In this document: piece by piece, positions 1-11,689 of the stretch
Layout: the number at the start of each line of letters is the position of its first letter
Numbering within the stretch: the first letter of the stretch is position 1
Notes under the pieces: generated by a model
Databases searched by the model: none
What the model was told of the DNA's origin: nothing
What the model saw: only the letters and a program-made list of their open reading frames with translations
Translations under genes and position numbers: made by a program
Origin: Lasioglossum baleicum
Lineage: Eukaryota > Arthropoda > Insecta > Hymenoptera > Halictidae
DNA: 64,000 nucleotides
Assembly (NCBI RefSeq): GCF_051020765.1
Contig: NC_134944.1
Location: 1,364,001 to 1,428,000, forward strand
Reading direction: 5' to 3'

Positions 1-270
1 CAATTTTGCGGGGGTTTGTTAGTTCAAAATGAAAATTGCTGTTGCTATCCAACGTTCCAGTAAAATGTGTTCAGGCATGTAGCATAGATTTTTCAAAATT
101 ATGCAATAATCACCGGTCGGTAATGTGTTAAGCACAAAAGGTTCTAAATAATCGTAAACATTTTCGTTGGCTACATAAGGGTTAAAGCCGTACATCGTCA
201 TTGTGTTGTATATCACATCGTATAGTGTCACTGAACTGGCCGAGCAGTAGACTGTTGCAGAGTGTGGCAA
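1..270 (-). pseudogene. Unrecognised coding-like fragment, repeated at 58.2 kb
   Basis: On the minus strand a frame running 270 to 19 encodes 83 residues with ordinary protein composition, including NPYVANENVYDYLEPFVLNT and CYMPEHILLERWIATAIFIL. I do not recognise the family. Part of it (the NPYVANEN stretch) recurs on the + strand at about 58,175-58,250, where it breaks after NPYVANENVW. This points to a dispersed element carrying a piece of coding sequence, not a host gene. It may extend past the left edge. Confidence 0.35.
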
Positions 271-399
271 CGTGACTATACACGAGACAACGAGATTCCG
301 ACTGACAGCGGATCGATCGATCGCTGAACTTTTCGCTACGACGACCGTTCTTTCGCATAAGCTTTCGCGTCTCGTAGTAGATCAATAGAAACCACGTGA

Positions 400-599
400 A
401 GCAGGACGAAAGATCGGCGCCCGCGCTCTCTCATTCCCTCTTTCTCATTCTCTCACACTCTCTTACTCCTACTCTCCCTTTCTCTTTCCTACGGATCATC
501 CCCTTCGTCCCTCCCTTCCCCCTCTTGCTTTCCTTTTGCTCCTCCGACCAAATGATTCGCACGTTTCGCGAATTTTCTCGAGCCAGACACCGCCGCACA
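400..599. other. Pyrimidine-rich non-coding stretch
   Basis: CT-rich DNA with TCTC and TTCC runs (about 420-545), followed by a short GC-richer segment abutting family A. No gene is seen. A similar CT-rich block with TCGTTCGT motifs occurs at 15.7-15.88 kb. Confidence 0.4.
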
Positions 600-644
600 G
601 TGGTTCAGAATCGTGATAACGTGGCTAAAACTCTATAACAAACT

Positions 645-1200
645 CTAATTTTGTTGAAAATCGGTATTCCGAGGGTTTTCGAGTCGCTGAATGTGAAACT
701 GATTTGAAAATTTCAAAAAACTAAATGATAGATTCAATACTGCTGATGCGTTACTCGAAAAATTGTCAGAGTATGTACCTCGAAATCTAGTATTCCCATA
801 TTTTTCGGGTCGCTGATTATGAAACTGATTTGAAAATTTCAAAAAACTAAATGGTAGATTCAATACTGCTGATGTGTTACTCGAAAAATTGTCGGATTAC
901 CTTGGAATCTAGTATTCCCATATTTTTCGGGTCGCTGATTATGAAACTGATTTGAAAATTTCAAAAAACTAAATGATAGATTCAATACTGCTGTTGCGTT
1001 ACTCGAAAAATTGTCAGAGTATGTACCTTGGAATCTAGTATTCCCATATTTTTCGGGTCGCTGATTATGAAACTGATTTGAAAATTTCAAAAAACTAAAT
1101 GATAGATTCAATACTGCTGATGTGTTACTCGAAAAATTGTCAGAGTACTTTGGAATCTAGTATTTTCGGGTGGCTGAATATGAATTTGATTTGAAAATTT
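645..1200. repeat. Minisatellite, about 125 bp x 5, inside family A
   Basis: The motif GTCGCTGA recurs near 680, 808, 930, 1,058 and (as GTGGCTGA) 1,169. Units are nearly identical apart from small indels such as the loss of TCAGAGTATG in one copy, so the array is fairly young. Confidence 0.85.
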
Positions 1201-1544
1201 CAAAAAACTAACTGGCGAACTCAATATTCAGCGACACGAAATCGCCGGAGTATTAATTTTTAAATAAATTAGAGTGCTCCTCGTGTTTTCGCCATGTTTT
1301 CACGATTTCGGTCGTTGCCAACGAGTTGCCTGTTTTATTGTTGCAACTTTTACATTTGCAAGTGTTTGCAAGAAATTTTTACGCAGCCATTTTGAGAAGG
1401 CTCTGACAAATACTTGAATGCATAGATTCGTCGCAAACTCTGCTTTGTAATCGTCATTAAAGAAGAAACAGTCGGGAAAACAGGTGTTTCGCGAAAGACA
1501 ATTTTCAAAGTTTTGAAATATTTTCTATGCTATTAATTATTATC

Positions 1545-1743
1545 AGACTGCGGATTTTATGCATTTATGACAAAAATGGGTACATATAATTTACAGCAGT
1601 GGACATGTGAAAAATATTTAAGGACATCAGTGTATTAGTTTCAGCTTAATAGGATAATTAAAAGAAGAATACAATTTTTATTTGGCTCCTGTGTCCTGCA
1701 ATGCATGGAAACATTTTTTATTTTGCATAAAGATCCGCAGTCT
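1545..1743. mobile_element. Family D MITE nested in family A
   Basis: The left end AGACTGCGGATTTTATGCAT and right end GCATAAAGATCCGCAGTCTA are inverted repeats of about 22 bp around some 155 bp of AT-rich sequence. No coding capacity. Flanking sequence is continuous with intact family A copies, so this is a clean insertion. Confidence 0.8.
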
Positions 1744-2062
1744 ATTTATTATATATTCACGCAGATGAAAGAACGCTCTTCAACGCTGTGTATCTAGTTT
1801 CGCTGAAATGATTACTCATAAAAAAGTATGATGAGGCAAACAACGTTAATTTCAGGAAGAAGCGCGATCATTATTGGACCTGCGTTTTTGCTTGTCTTTA
1901 AACTTCTCTCTCAAAAGATAATGTGCGACTTATAGCAATTTATATTTATGCTAAAACTTAGTTTGTACATGTAAGAACCTACATATTGGCAGAGAATTTT
2001 TTAGAAGGTTTGAGAAGGTTGAAAAATTCACTTTTGCCCACGTTTTGGCGGTTCTGCATCAC

Positions 2063-3904
2063 GGGCTACGGCTTCGAACTGCTCAGAAAACACCCTTCCC
2101 CCGTAGCGTTACTTCCGTCGTCGTATTTCGAGACTGGCGGGCTTCCACCGACCACAGCACGCTGCGTCGCTTGGTCATTGGCCGTATTGTGCCATCTGCT
2201 ACCGTGAAAGTAACGTCTGTTATTCGGTTTCAACACGCGAGACTCGAGAACCGTTTCATTGCCATTTTCAAAAATTACTTCACATTATATTTCTCGATAT
2301 TTCCAATGTCCACCAACACATCCACAGTTGGCAAGTATTAGGTGTACAAATAAGTTCTCGGCCTGAGAATAAAAACGTCTGTAGAGTAAATTACCCGGCT
2401 AATAGAAAAGAAGCTTAAACTATTTGAATACAAGTTTTATAGTATTCTTTTAGGCGATTTTTCTCAAATGCTGCATTTTCGAGTCGTGTCACTTTTCTTG
2501 CGGGGGTGCGATACGTGTTGTTGCGGATTATCTAATACTTTAAATGCAATAAACCAATCATTCTACAATACAATTTCTACATAAAGATATATTGTTTGTC
2601 TTTATGTCTTATAATTATACTGGGTGCTTCTTTCTTTCGCAGTGTATTTCTGTTCGTCAATTAAAATGGGGCGAGCATTTTTCCTTCTCGAGAAAAATCA
2701 TTCAAACAATTACATACGAACCACGTGTCAATCTGATCCGATAGAATCTTCATTTATTCGAATATTCATTCTGTGGGTCCAGAAATTAGTAGAAGCACCT
2801 TCAACGATTAACGATATAAATATATATATATATATATGTATATATATTTGATTAAACAATATGATAATATAATAACACTGTGACACAACGCATCTTCTAT
2901 TTGCCATGCGTAACCATGCGGACTTCTAGGTTATGGTACGCTCGATCGTATCGATCGATAATCTATCACAAATTCTAATAACATTAATTAATTTATTCAA
3001 ATAATGATTAATTAAAATTCGCCTACTTTGAAGTAGTTTGAAGGACTTGAAGGCGGCCCTATTTTGAAGAAAGAGGAAGCTCCGACACAGTTTCAGAAAT
3101 CTCGCCGCTCTGAGCAAGTTTGAAATTCTTCAAATTTTCTACCCGATTATAGCAAGATTCTGTGTGATATAACGTCGTCCAATAATGTTGAAGCGCTGGA
3201 CGTACTAAAAGGCACGCCAACGGCGAGGAATAAATAGTTCACGATCCGCAGAAATCAATGCTCGTGATAAATGGAAAGCGTGAGATTTACGTTCGCGTGT
3301 CAGAGTCAATTAGAATCGAGACAAGAGTTCGATACTCGGCGGCCGATGAACCGATGAACTTTTCCAAAAATACGAGAATCCCGTCTCTGGGCAGGGACAG
3401 ATAAAGAATTTAAGAACGTCGGGGTTCCAGTCGATCGATAGACAGAAATTCGGCGAATCTTACATAATTGACGAGCGCACACCGGCACACAGGAGTCGAC
3501 CGAATCAATGACGTTACCGTCGCACCGAGAAAAGTCATGTGAGAAAATAGACATAACCTAATTATGTATATATATATATGTATATCTAATATATTCTACA
3601 ATGTTAATCCTAATTATTAGATGCATTTATGGCTTCTATAAATTTTTTAAAAATGGTACAAAAAAAGGGTACAAAATTCCACAGAATTTAGTGCGATTTT
3701 TATTTATTTCAGAACTATAAAGACTTCTACCACTAAAAATGAGATTTTATACATATAATTTCACTTTTTTAAAGATTTCCCTAAAGAAATTGAAAATTGC
3801 ATAATTATAGCCACGAAATAATTCATTTAATAGCGATACAAGCGTAGAAATCGTAAATCTGCAAAATCGTACGTTTATGTTCGCTTCAAAGAATGAATTC
3901 GTCA
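2063..3904. other. Repeat-poor AT-rich stretch with a mariner-like end fragment
   Basis: No gene is recognised. At 2,337 the sequence TTAGGTGTACAAATAAGTTC resembles the inverted-repeat end of mariner elements. The adjoining segment with TTTTTCTCAAATGCTGCATT (2,459-2,478) recurs at 10,962-10,981. TA-rich runs lie at 2,820-2,850 and 3,565-3,590. The rest shows nothing. Confidence 0.4.
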
Positions 3905-4102
3905 TTAGACTGTGGATCATTATGCATTTATGGCTTCCGAAAATGTTCAATAAATTCCAGAATACATGTATATCCTTCGACAGAGTTTTTTCAGATCGAC
4001 TAAGGCTACTATGTACCACTGAAAATAATATTTTATTTGGTTCACCCTTCTCTTAAAAATCGTCTCGAGAAATTGCAAATTGCATAGAATTTTGCAGTCT
4101 AG
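3905..4102. mobile_element. Family D MITE, degenerate
   Basis: The left end TAGACTGTGGATCATTATGC and a decayed right end GCATAGAATTTTGCAGTCTA bracket about 150 bp of AT-rich filler resembling the short family D copies at 20.2 and 38.5 kb. The last 15 bp were duplicated by the insertion described next. Confidence 0.65.
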
Positions 4103-4223
4103 AAGAAAAGAATTGTTTATTTATAAAGGTCGCATTAACATCGAGGTCATTAGCGACCACTTTTGGTATACAGTTATAAGTACATTCTTTTGTTATCGCA
4201 ATAATACATAAGTATTATGTATA

Positions 4224-4442
4224 TGTATACCCTCCCATATAGGAATCGCCGGCAATGAAAAAGCCGACACAGCTGTTAAAGAAGCCATAAAGTCCTCACC
4301 TCAAAATTTTCCGATCTCTCCCAATGACCTAATTAGGGAGCTCAAGCTAAGAATCCAAAATAGTTGGAATGAAGAATGGACTAGATCACCTCCTACCAAA
4401 CTATTTAAAATAAGAAAAGACATTTATAATTTTGCAGTCTAG
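4224..4442 (+). pseudogene. RNase H domain fragment of a non-LTR retrotransposon
   Basis: The + strand frame reads IPSHIGIAGNEKADTAVKEA, then IKSSPQNFPISPNDLIRELK, and continues to FKIRKDIYNFAV and stop. The (W)IPSHxGIxGNEKAD(T)A signature is the C-terminal RNase H motif of I/Jockey-type non-LTR retrotransposons, where Asp of KAD is a catalytic residue. Only about 70 residues remain, with no reverse transcriptase, 3' tail or poly(A). It is a dead fragment lying between 15-bp direct repeats (4,088-4,102 and 4,428-4,442). Confidence 0.85.
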
Positions 4443-4965
4443 TTATGAGAAATATTATATCTATTATCTCTTATCTCTTATCGGCGATATAGGATGACTG
4501 TAGCACCCGGAAGTTCAAGTTTCTTAAAATCTCCTTCGAGTGGTAAATTCGCAATACATAATACAATGCTTAAGGAGACAGTCCAGTGACCGAGCTTGCT
4601 CGTGTTAATCTCTACGATCGCACGATTTCGAAACGCCCCAGAACAATCTCTGTTCAAATATTTCAATAACAATAATTCGCAAATAATACTTCATCTTCAA
4701 AAAATTGCAAGTAATTCAAATAGTTCTTTCGCGACCAAAAATAAAATACCGTAAACCTGAAGATCGAAAATGACACCGCACGAGCTGACATAGTTAGCAC
4801 TCGGTTCACTGTGCATAGGGAACGACGTCGACGACAATGACACAACGAGACCTATCAGAATGACCGGCGCTAATCATTCTGTTCCGTCGTCGGGCGGGAA
4901 AGGAGACGCACGCGAAGCAGTCTCGCGTTCAGCTTATCGATCCGGCGCGGCGCGGCACGGCGCAC

Positions 4966-5745
4966 GGCGGTTCAGAATCGCCAAAACGTGGGCAAAAGTG
5001 AATTTTTCAACCTTCTTAAAAATGAATGAAACTTCTGCCACAATACATACATGTTCTTACATGTACAGACTAAGTTTTAGCATAAATATAAATTGCTACA
5101 AGTGGCACATTATCTTTTGAGAGAAATTTGAAGACAAGCAGAAACGCAAGTCCTAGAATGATCGCGCTTCTTCCTGAAATTAACGTTGTTTTCCTCATCA
5201 TACTTTTTTATGAGTAATCATTTCGGCGAAACTAGATATACAGCGTTGTAGAGCGTTCTCCCAGCTGGGTGTACATATAATTAATAGCATAAAAATATAT
5301 TTTAAAACTTTGAAAATTGTCTTCCGCGAAACACCTGTTTTCCTGTCTGTTTCTTCTTTAATGACGATTACAAAGCGGAGTTCGCGAGAGAGTTCACGAC
5401 GAATTTATGCATTGAAGTATTTGTCAGAGCCTCCTTGAGATGGCTGCGTCAAAATTTCTTGCAAATACTCGAAAATGTAAAAGTTACAACAATAAATAGA
5501 CAACGCGTTGGTAACGACCACCGAAATGGCGTGAAAACATGGCGGAAGCACAAGGAGAGCACTCTAATCTATTTAAAAATTAATACTCCGGCGATTTTGA
5601 GTCGCTGGATATTGAATCCGCCATTAAGTTTTTTGAAATTTTCAGATCAAAGTAACGCATCTGTGCAATATTAAATCCACCATTTGGTTTTTTGAGATTT
5701 TCAAATCAGATATATTATCAGCGACTTGCGAAAACCCTCGGAAAA
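4966..5745 (+). mobile_element. Family A element, copy 2
   Basis: The left end GCGGTTCAGAATCGCCAAAA is followed by about 750 bp colinear with copy 1 in reverse, including the segment CTTCTTCCTGAAATTAACGT and the final unit of the 125-bp motif. The right terminus is eroded. Together with copy 1 it makes a long inverted repeat with a 2.9-kb spacer. Confidence 0.75.
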
Positions 5746-6153
5746 TGAAGAACGAAATTTCCATAGTTTCGCTAAATATTTCGGCTATCTGTCATGCTGT
5801 CCCATAAACGAGCCACGGAGGGCACTTTCCGAGACACAGAGTGTAGTTTCTCCGCAGGGACGCGTCTAGATATCTCCGTCGCCCCGGAATGGAAGCGCAA
5901 ACTTCGAGGACCTTTGGAATAGCCGATTATTCTCTATGCTCTCGCAAATTAATGTTTATTATTATTTATGCACACACGGGACCAAAACGTCCCCTACTTT
6001 ATATGCTTAGAAAGACGTTCTTCCTGCTTCGTGTTCATTAACACTAACCGTACCGGCGACAAAATGTGTCGGATACACGTTGTTTTATAATAATGACAAG
6101 CCTGAACTTATTTAAATAGTTCACAATTTTTATAATAATTCTACTAATAATAA
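5746..6153. other. Unassigned single-copy stretch
   Basis: Moderately GC-rich DNA between family A and family D material. No frame or signal that I can support. Confidence 0.4.
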
Positions 6154-6240
6154 TTAGACTGCGGATCTTTATGCAAAATTAATTACAGGAGCCACTTAGG
6201 AACATTTCACTTCCGTCAATAATTTTATTAGGTTGAAAAT
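6154..6240. mobile_element. Family D left-end fragment
   Basis: TTAGACTGCGGATCTTTATG at 6,154 is a perfect family D terminus followed by AGGAGCCACTTAGGAAC, related to the GGCTCCTGTGT segment in other D copies. No right end is seen. Confidence 0.55.
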
Positions 6241-6538
6241 AATACTCCCTCTGTCCCATAATAATAGTAGCAACTGAATATTTAAATGGGAATTATTGGC
6301 GACTGCAGCTGTAAATTATGTTGTAGCGCAAAATTGCGAAGCCTTCAATCAAAATCAATGTTTCATTACATCTGTAATTTGTTTCGACACATCTTTCAAT
6401 TTTTAGGTTAACCTAATTATTACGAATTATAACTATTTTTCTAATTTCATCCGCTGTGATCGAAATCAATTGTCTCATTTCAGTTGAATATCAACCCATT
6501 GTTAAAGTAACATGAAAATATATATAAAACGAAAGTTT

Positions 6539-6746
6539 TTAAAAACCACGCTTATATTAAAATGCACTGAAAAAGGAGAAAATAATTTTTTTAGACATTA
6601 GTAACTATAAATAAAAACGGGGAGCGCCGACGAAGATTACGTCAATATAGTTTAGCGATCCACGTTTTTATTTATAGTCATTAATGTCTAAAAAAATTAT
6701 TTTCTGCTTTTTAGTGCATTTTAATATAAGCGCGGTTTTTAAAAAG
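6539..6746. mobile_element. Foldback MITE, about 85-bp arms
   Basis: The segment from AAAACCACGCTTATATTAAA to ATAAATAAAAACG (left) is mirrored as an inverted repeat from CGTTTTTATTTAT to GCGCGGTTTTT (right), with a loop of about 36 bp around GCGCCGACGAAGATTACGTC. Arms differ at only a few positions. No coding content. I cannot name the superfamily. Confidence 0.8.
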
Positions 6747-8039
6747 TTTCTTTTTACATATTTTTTGCGTTTGTACAGGATTTACTGTATATTGACGCTA
6801 TTCAATTCTTTCAATCTGTAAGAACAATTTCTGAAGGAAGTATCTGTATAATTTCAATAATTAAATATTGGTGTAATAATGCGTGATTAAATAACGAAGT
6901 TTATTGAACGATTTCTGATGGAATAATTTCAATAATTAATAAATAAAAAGTGTAATAATGTCTTTCTTCACAGAAAAACGGTTGTTATACACATTTAGTA
7001 TAACTAGTCCGAATCGTACATACATTCGGACTGAAACGCTAGAATTTAAGTTTCAAAACCTGAAAATTATGGTTGAGTTGGGCGTCCGCGCTACGTTGAC
7101 CGCGTTTTCCCTTTGTTCCATTAGCGAATTTATGAAGGCGCGTTTTGCATATCTCGCGGAAATATTTCGTCGTTTATTCTGAAGTAATTAGAACGAAATG
7201 AAAACGAGGAAACCGGGGGAAACTTGTCTTTCCAAGGCGTAATTAATAGTTCGGCGAAGCTGCTCGAGGTAAATTAAGAAGTAATCCTTTTAAGTTGCTC
7301 GCCTCTCGCGTTCGAGTAAAACTACACTATTAAATGGTTACGTTTGAGGAAATGGAACTTCGGGAGTTTTGCTTCAACTTCGGCGCGGTGCTGTTGTATT
7401 ATTTATCCTTCCGGAGAGAGAGAGAGAAACCCACAACAAATTTCAGTTGAAATATTCTATTTATTTATTGATGCTGTAAACCATGTTTGGTTTATATAGC
7501 ATACATTAGTCTAAATATCAAATTAATATGTAGTTAAAAGTAAGTATTAGCGCTGTGCACAATAAATAAACAAATATTAGCGTCTCTCACGCTTAGAAAT
7601 AAATTAATAATGTAGGGAGGGTTGTATTTACGATTGAGGAGCAGTTCAAACAAGTGTCCTTGATCTAAATCATATTCTGGACTTTCAGTTGAAATACCAG
7701 AGGAAAGCCTTGATTTAAGGAAAACCCTCGGATCCGTGCTGTTTCTTAGATCCTGTGGTTCTACCATTTCTATGCGACTTTGACTAATACAGGAAATTTT
7801 TATATTTCGTTTCGTTTGAAGAAACACGATTATGAAAGTTAAAGTTTACGTGTAAAGAGACATTGCCACAAGTGACGCGATAAATTAATTGCCGCCGTCT
7901 TGCATTTAATTGCTTATTCATCTCTTAACTGGGACGGCACGCGAATCGATTGAGTGAATGAATGAGTCACTCTGTGTCTCTGCTGGTCGTCATTCAAAGA
8001 ATACCGTAAATAATAACTTCGTGCCAAGTGCGTATTACG
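6747..8039. other. Non-coding stretch, nothing recognised
   Basis: It has a short GA run at 7,415-7,428. A minus frame at 7,534-7,827 has no recognisable motif. I see no gene. Confidence 0.4.
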
Positions 8040-8180
8040 GCGGATCTTTTGTTTTCGACTTCTGAATTTCTTTGATGGCACCCCTCGGAATTGTGTTACA
8101 AATAATTGAAAAATAATCTTGACAGAGTTTGAGCACGATCGGGTAACGGGAACACGAGCCCCAAATGTATTAAACATTAA
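8040..8180 (+). mobile_element. Family B left-end fragment
   Basis: TTTTCGACTTCTGAATTTCT followed by TTGATGGCACCCC and a TGTTACAAATAATT segment matches the sub-terminal part of family B (compare 32,640, 50,605 and 61,365). The 190-bp units are missing. Confidence 0.6.
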
Positions 8181-8214
8181 AATATGTTAATTAATGCGAG
8201 TGAAATCGTTTTTC

Positions 8215-8610
8215 CTTCGATTTAAACTTGAATTTTCCCTAAATTTAAACTTGAAATTGCCCTGAATTTAAATCATAAATTAATTTTCTATAAAAATTCA
8301 CTTAGATCGAATTTATTCAAGGAATTCCTCTTAATTTTAAAGAGGAATTAATTAATTCAAAATTGAAATTTTTCCCGATGTAAACTTGAAATTTCTCTCA
8401 ATTTAAACTTCAAATTTCCCTCAATTTAAACTTCAAATTTCCCTCAATGTAAACTTGAAACTTCCCTCAATTTAAACTTGAAACTTCCCTCAGTTTAAAA
8501 TTCAACTTTCCCTCAATGTAAACTTGAAACTTCCCTCAATTTAAACTTCAACTTTTCCTCAATGTAAACTTGAAACTTCCCTCAATGTAACCTTGAAACT
8601 TCTAACGATT
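8215..8610. repeat. 23-bp satellite array (about 15 units)
   Basis: Tandem units of the type AACTTGAAATTTCCCTCAAT with variable last bases. Flanking text (TTAATTTTCTATAAAAATTC) is the same spacer that borders this satellite inside family C elsewhere, so the array is probably a remnant of a C element. Confidence 0.8.
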
Positions 8611-8639
8611 AATGACTCTTATCAGTAGACAATAGATCT

Positions 8640-9535
8640 CTATGCAAAATCAAAATTTTCCTTAATTTAAATACCTATACATAGTATGTAACAAGTAAAC
8701 ACAATTTTTTAAGTGTAATTTGAATGGTACCACGTGGTCAGTATCCCGTAATAGTTTTCAAGGTCATCGATGTTTTCGATGTCTACGATTTTCGATGTCT
8801 ACGATAAATGCAAACAAATCTCACCGAGGCTTTTGATCCGAGTTGGATGTTCCTTAGCAATGTAATACACGCGAAGACGAGCAAACAGCAAGCGCCTAAG
8901 AGCTATTTAGCGATGCTATAGGTTTTCCATGTAACGTTTAACTCGAGTACTGTAAGTGAATGCAATTTACTGTGAGTGCTATCGACTCGAGCTACTAATT
9001 AGAAAGTTTAATGTGCTCGGAGCGTCGTTCTTGTTGCTGAGAAATTTCATTCGACGGTGTAAATGCAAGTTTCGTAACGCTTGAATCAATCGAATTGAAT
9101 TCCTTTGCTCTTGAATCAGTTTTTCACGATGAAATTTTCTAAAAAGTACGGACTATCGAGGAGTATAACCGTTTTCAGAGAAAAGGAGAGGTTTATTTAA
9201 ATAATCAGGAAATGGTGGTGTTATCTTACCCTTTTTTTCGTCAGGATGGAAGGAAATTACGATACTTATCGCGATAACAATCATCTAAACGATTACCACG
9301 GGAAGAACTCTCATTACCGTTCGCCCAAGAACCAATTTCTTTTTATACAATCATCTGATAGCTCTTTCGCTGCCTCCTACGGTCGTGAAGGGGCGGAATA
9401 AAATCTTGTGGGGCGAATAAAGAAGCCGCAACTTTCGGATCGTTAGGTTTTTACGTGGTCGCAATTGCATTTACTTTAAACGGTTGCCATTTTTGCGGAA
9501 TTCTTTCGTTTTTATCTGGGTTACACTATGATTTA
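8640..9535. other. Unassigned stretch
   Basis: AT-rich with local repeats (TCGATGTTTTCGATGTCTAC, 8,767-8,786). No gene or element ends recognised. Confidence 0.35.
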
Positions 9536-9539
9536 TTTC

Positions 9540-10190
9540 TTCTGTTCTGCTCGAGAAAAAGTGACGAAAAAATTCATGGACGTTCTACCACGGGGAACAA
9601 ACAACGGTGAATTATTTCAGAATTTTCGGTCGCAGCGTCGATTTTGAAAAAAATCCCGAAGCATAAGATTGCGATAGGATCCCCAACGTCACTATCTGGG
9701 TTAGACTACGCACGAATTATGCTTTATTTTTTCCGTTCTAGTCGACAAACAATTACGAAAAAATTCATGAACATTCTACTTAATAGCATAGATAACAGTG
9801 AATTATTTCAGAATTTTTCGTTGCGAAAACGTGTTTTCGAAAAATCCGTAAGTCTTCGGGGTACCCCGGAAAATTGGCAATTCTATGCTTCTGGATTTTT
9901 GAAAAATGGATTTTGCGACGAAAAATTCTGAAATAATTCACTGATATATGTGCTGTTAGGTAGAATGTTAGTGAATTTTTTCGTTATTTTTTCTCGAGCA
10001 AATAGCTCGTAAACAGATGTGTTTACTACTTCGAACGACTTCGAAGTAGCTACAGAGTGAGTACGGTTCCTTGAATTATGTTTTATTTCTTCTGTTCTGT
10101 GAGAGGAACAATTACGAAAAAATTAACGAATATTCTACCTAGTTGCACAAACGACAGTGAATTATTTCAGAATTTTTGACTGGCTAGACA
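9540..10190. repeat. Four related segments of about 105 bp, one inverted
   Basis: The pair of motifs GAAAAAATTCATG...ATTCTAC and TGAATTATTTCAGAATTTT occurs near 9,565-9,630, 9,757-9,820 and 10,116-10,180, and in reverse at 9,915-9,985. The 105-bp units are spaced about 190 bp. This is the same architecture (mixed direct and inverted units) as family B, but a different sequence. A + frame at 9,644-9,931 is a by-product. Confidence 0.7.
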
Positions 10191-10762
10191 TTGAAACAAA
10201 TTAGGGTACGCGTCCACACGCGTCGAAGGGTGCAACGGAGATTTATGGGGGACGTTTCCTGCACCGATCTGTGGTACGCGCGATCAACAACAATGGACAG
10301 CAGGGGTGGCGGACAATGAGTCGAAGAGTCGAACTGGGAATTGTTACTCGCGAGGGTGCCGTTGCAATTTCGTAAATAGGGAATAGTCGGATTATTCTAA
10401 GCAACGATGATTCAATTCTGGGCAGCCTGGCAGCTGCGCCGTTCTGTTGGGGTTAAAGTTACGCATCATCCGAAACCATTGGGTTGTTAGTATAATACGT
10501 TCGACATGGACATTCCATAAACTGATCATTTATCATTGGATCATGCGGGTCCGTGCGATCAACCATCGTGAGAGAGACAATCTTTCTCATCCCCTTCTCT
10601 CAATCCCTCGAACGTACTTCCCCCTTTTTTATAGCATTTTGAACACTAGGTTCACGGAGGTCTAGAAATAACTATTTCACATTACGTATTTGATAAACAA
10701 GAATGTATCTATCCAAATGTTTTGGCCATTTTGCCACGTTTTTATTGTTTCCAATAGTAACA

Positions 10763-10885
10763 TACAGGGTGAGTCACCTAACGTTATCACCACAAATATC
10801 TTTGTTGTTTTCAAAGATACATTAAATGTCTGAAGACAAAATTGAATGGTAAAATGAGGTTCGTTTTTATGTAATCTTTTTTAGA
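10763..10885. mobile_element. ACAGGGTGAG-type MITE, truncated
   Basis: TACAGGGTGAGTCACCTAAC followed by GTTATCACCACAAATATCTT matches the left part of the complete copy at 35,939-36,105. The right terminus is lost. Confidence 0.7.
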
Positions 10886-11375
10886 GATACCACAAGGTTA
10901 CCTTCATTATTTTAAGTATGTTATATCTATTTCAATATAAGTGTTACTATTCTTTAAGTCGATTTTTCTCAAATGCTGCATTTTTGAGTTGTCACTTTTC
11001 TTGCGGGGTGCGATATGTATATGTATATGAAATTTTGTGTGTGTGTAGAACGGTGCCTTATCATTTTGTCCACCAATGTAGATAAAAATCAGCTATATCA
11101 GAAAACCCGGACCACGGGTACAAACGGACCGCGTCTATTTGGAGAATATTGCGGTGCGACGACCTCGAGATTATAAATACGTACATATATTTGTGCCGCA
11201 TGAAATACGCTGAATAGTCTGAATAACTCTAAAACGTCTTATTGAGAGGGGACTCTTTCTTTCCGTGTATTCATGTCGTCGCGTCGCAACGAAAGAAAGG
11301 GTAACTTGTGTCGCGACGAGACGCGAATACTGAATTTTCAAAGAGAAATGTCGCGCCGGCGCGACGACGCCCCAC

Positions 11376-11685
11376 GGTGGTTCAGAATCGCCAAAACATG
11401 GGCAAAAGTGAATTTTTCAACTTGAAAACGAACGAAATTTCTGTCAATAGGTTCTTACATCTGTAGACTAAGTTTTAGCATAAATATAAATTGCTATAAG
11501 TCGCGCATTAGCTTTTGAGAGAAGTTTCAAGACAAGCAACAACGCAAATCTTGGAATGATCGCGCTTCTTCCTGAAATTAACATTGTTTTTCTCATCATA
11601 CTTTTTTATGAGTAATCATTTCAGCGAATCTAGATACACAGCCATGAAGAGCGTTCTTTCAGCTGCGTGTACATATAATGAACAC
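11376..11685 (+). mobile_element. Family A element, copy 3 (truncated)
   Basis: The left end GGTGGTTCAGAATCGCCAAA and about 300 bp colinear with copy 2 (TTTTAGCATAAATATAAATT; CTTCTTCCTGAAATTAACAT). It stops abruptly after GCGTGTACATATAATGAAC. Confidence 0.75.
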
Positions 11686-11689
11686 TGTC

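Larger units (their letters stand above)
600..2062 (-). mobile_element. Family A element, copy 1 (with tandem array and nested D copy)
   Basis: The left end GTGGTTCAGAATCG at 600 and the degenerate inverted right end near 2038-2062 bound a non-autonomous element, reversed relative to the copies at 4,966, 11,376 and 21,218. About 645-1200 is a tandem array of roughly five units of 111-128 bp, each with the conserved core TCGCTGATTATGAAACTGAT. The other copies have about one unit. A family D element (1,545-1,743) sits inside and interrupts the sequence shared with copy 2. Long minus frames over the array are repeat artefacts. Confidence 0.75.

Noticed and set aside
7534..7827. 97-codon minus frame
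   Set aside because: No family resemblance and no support beyond being open.
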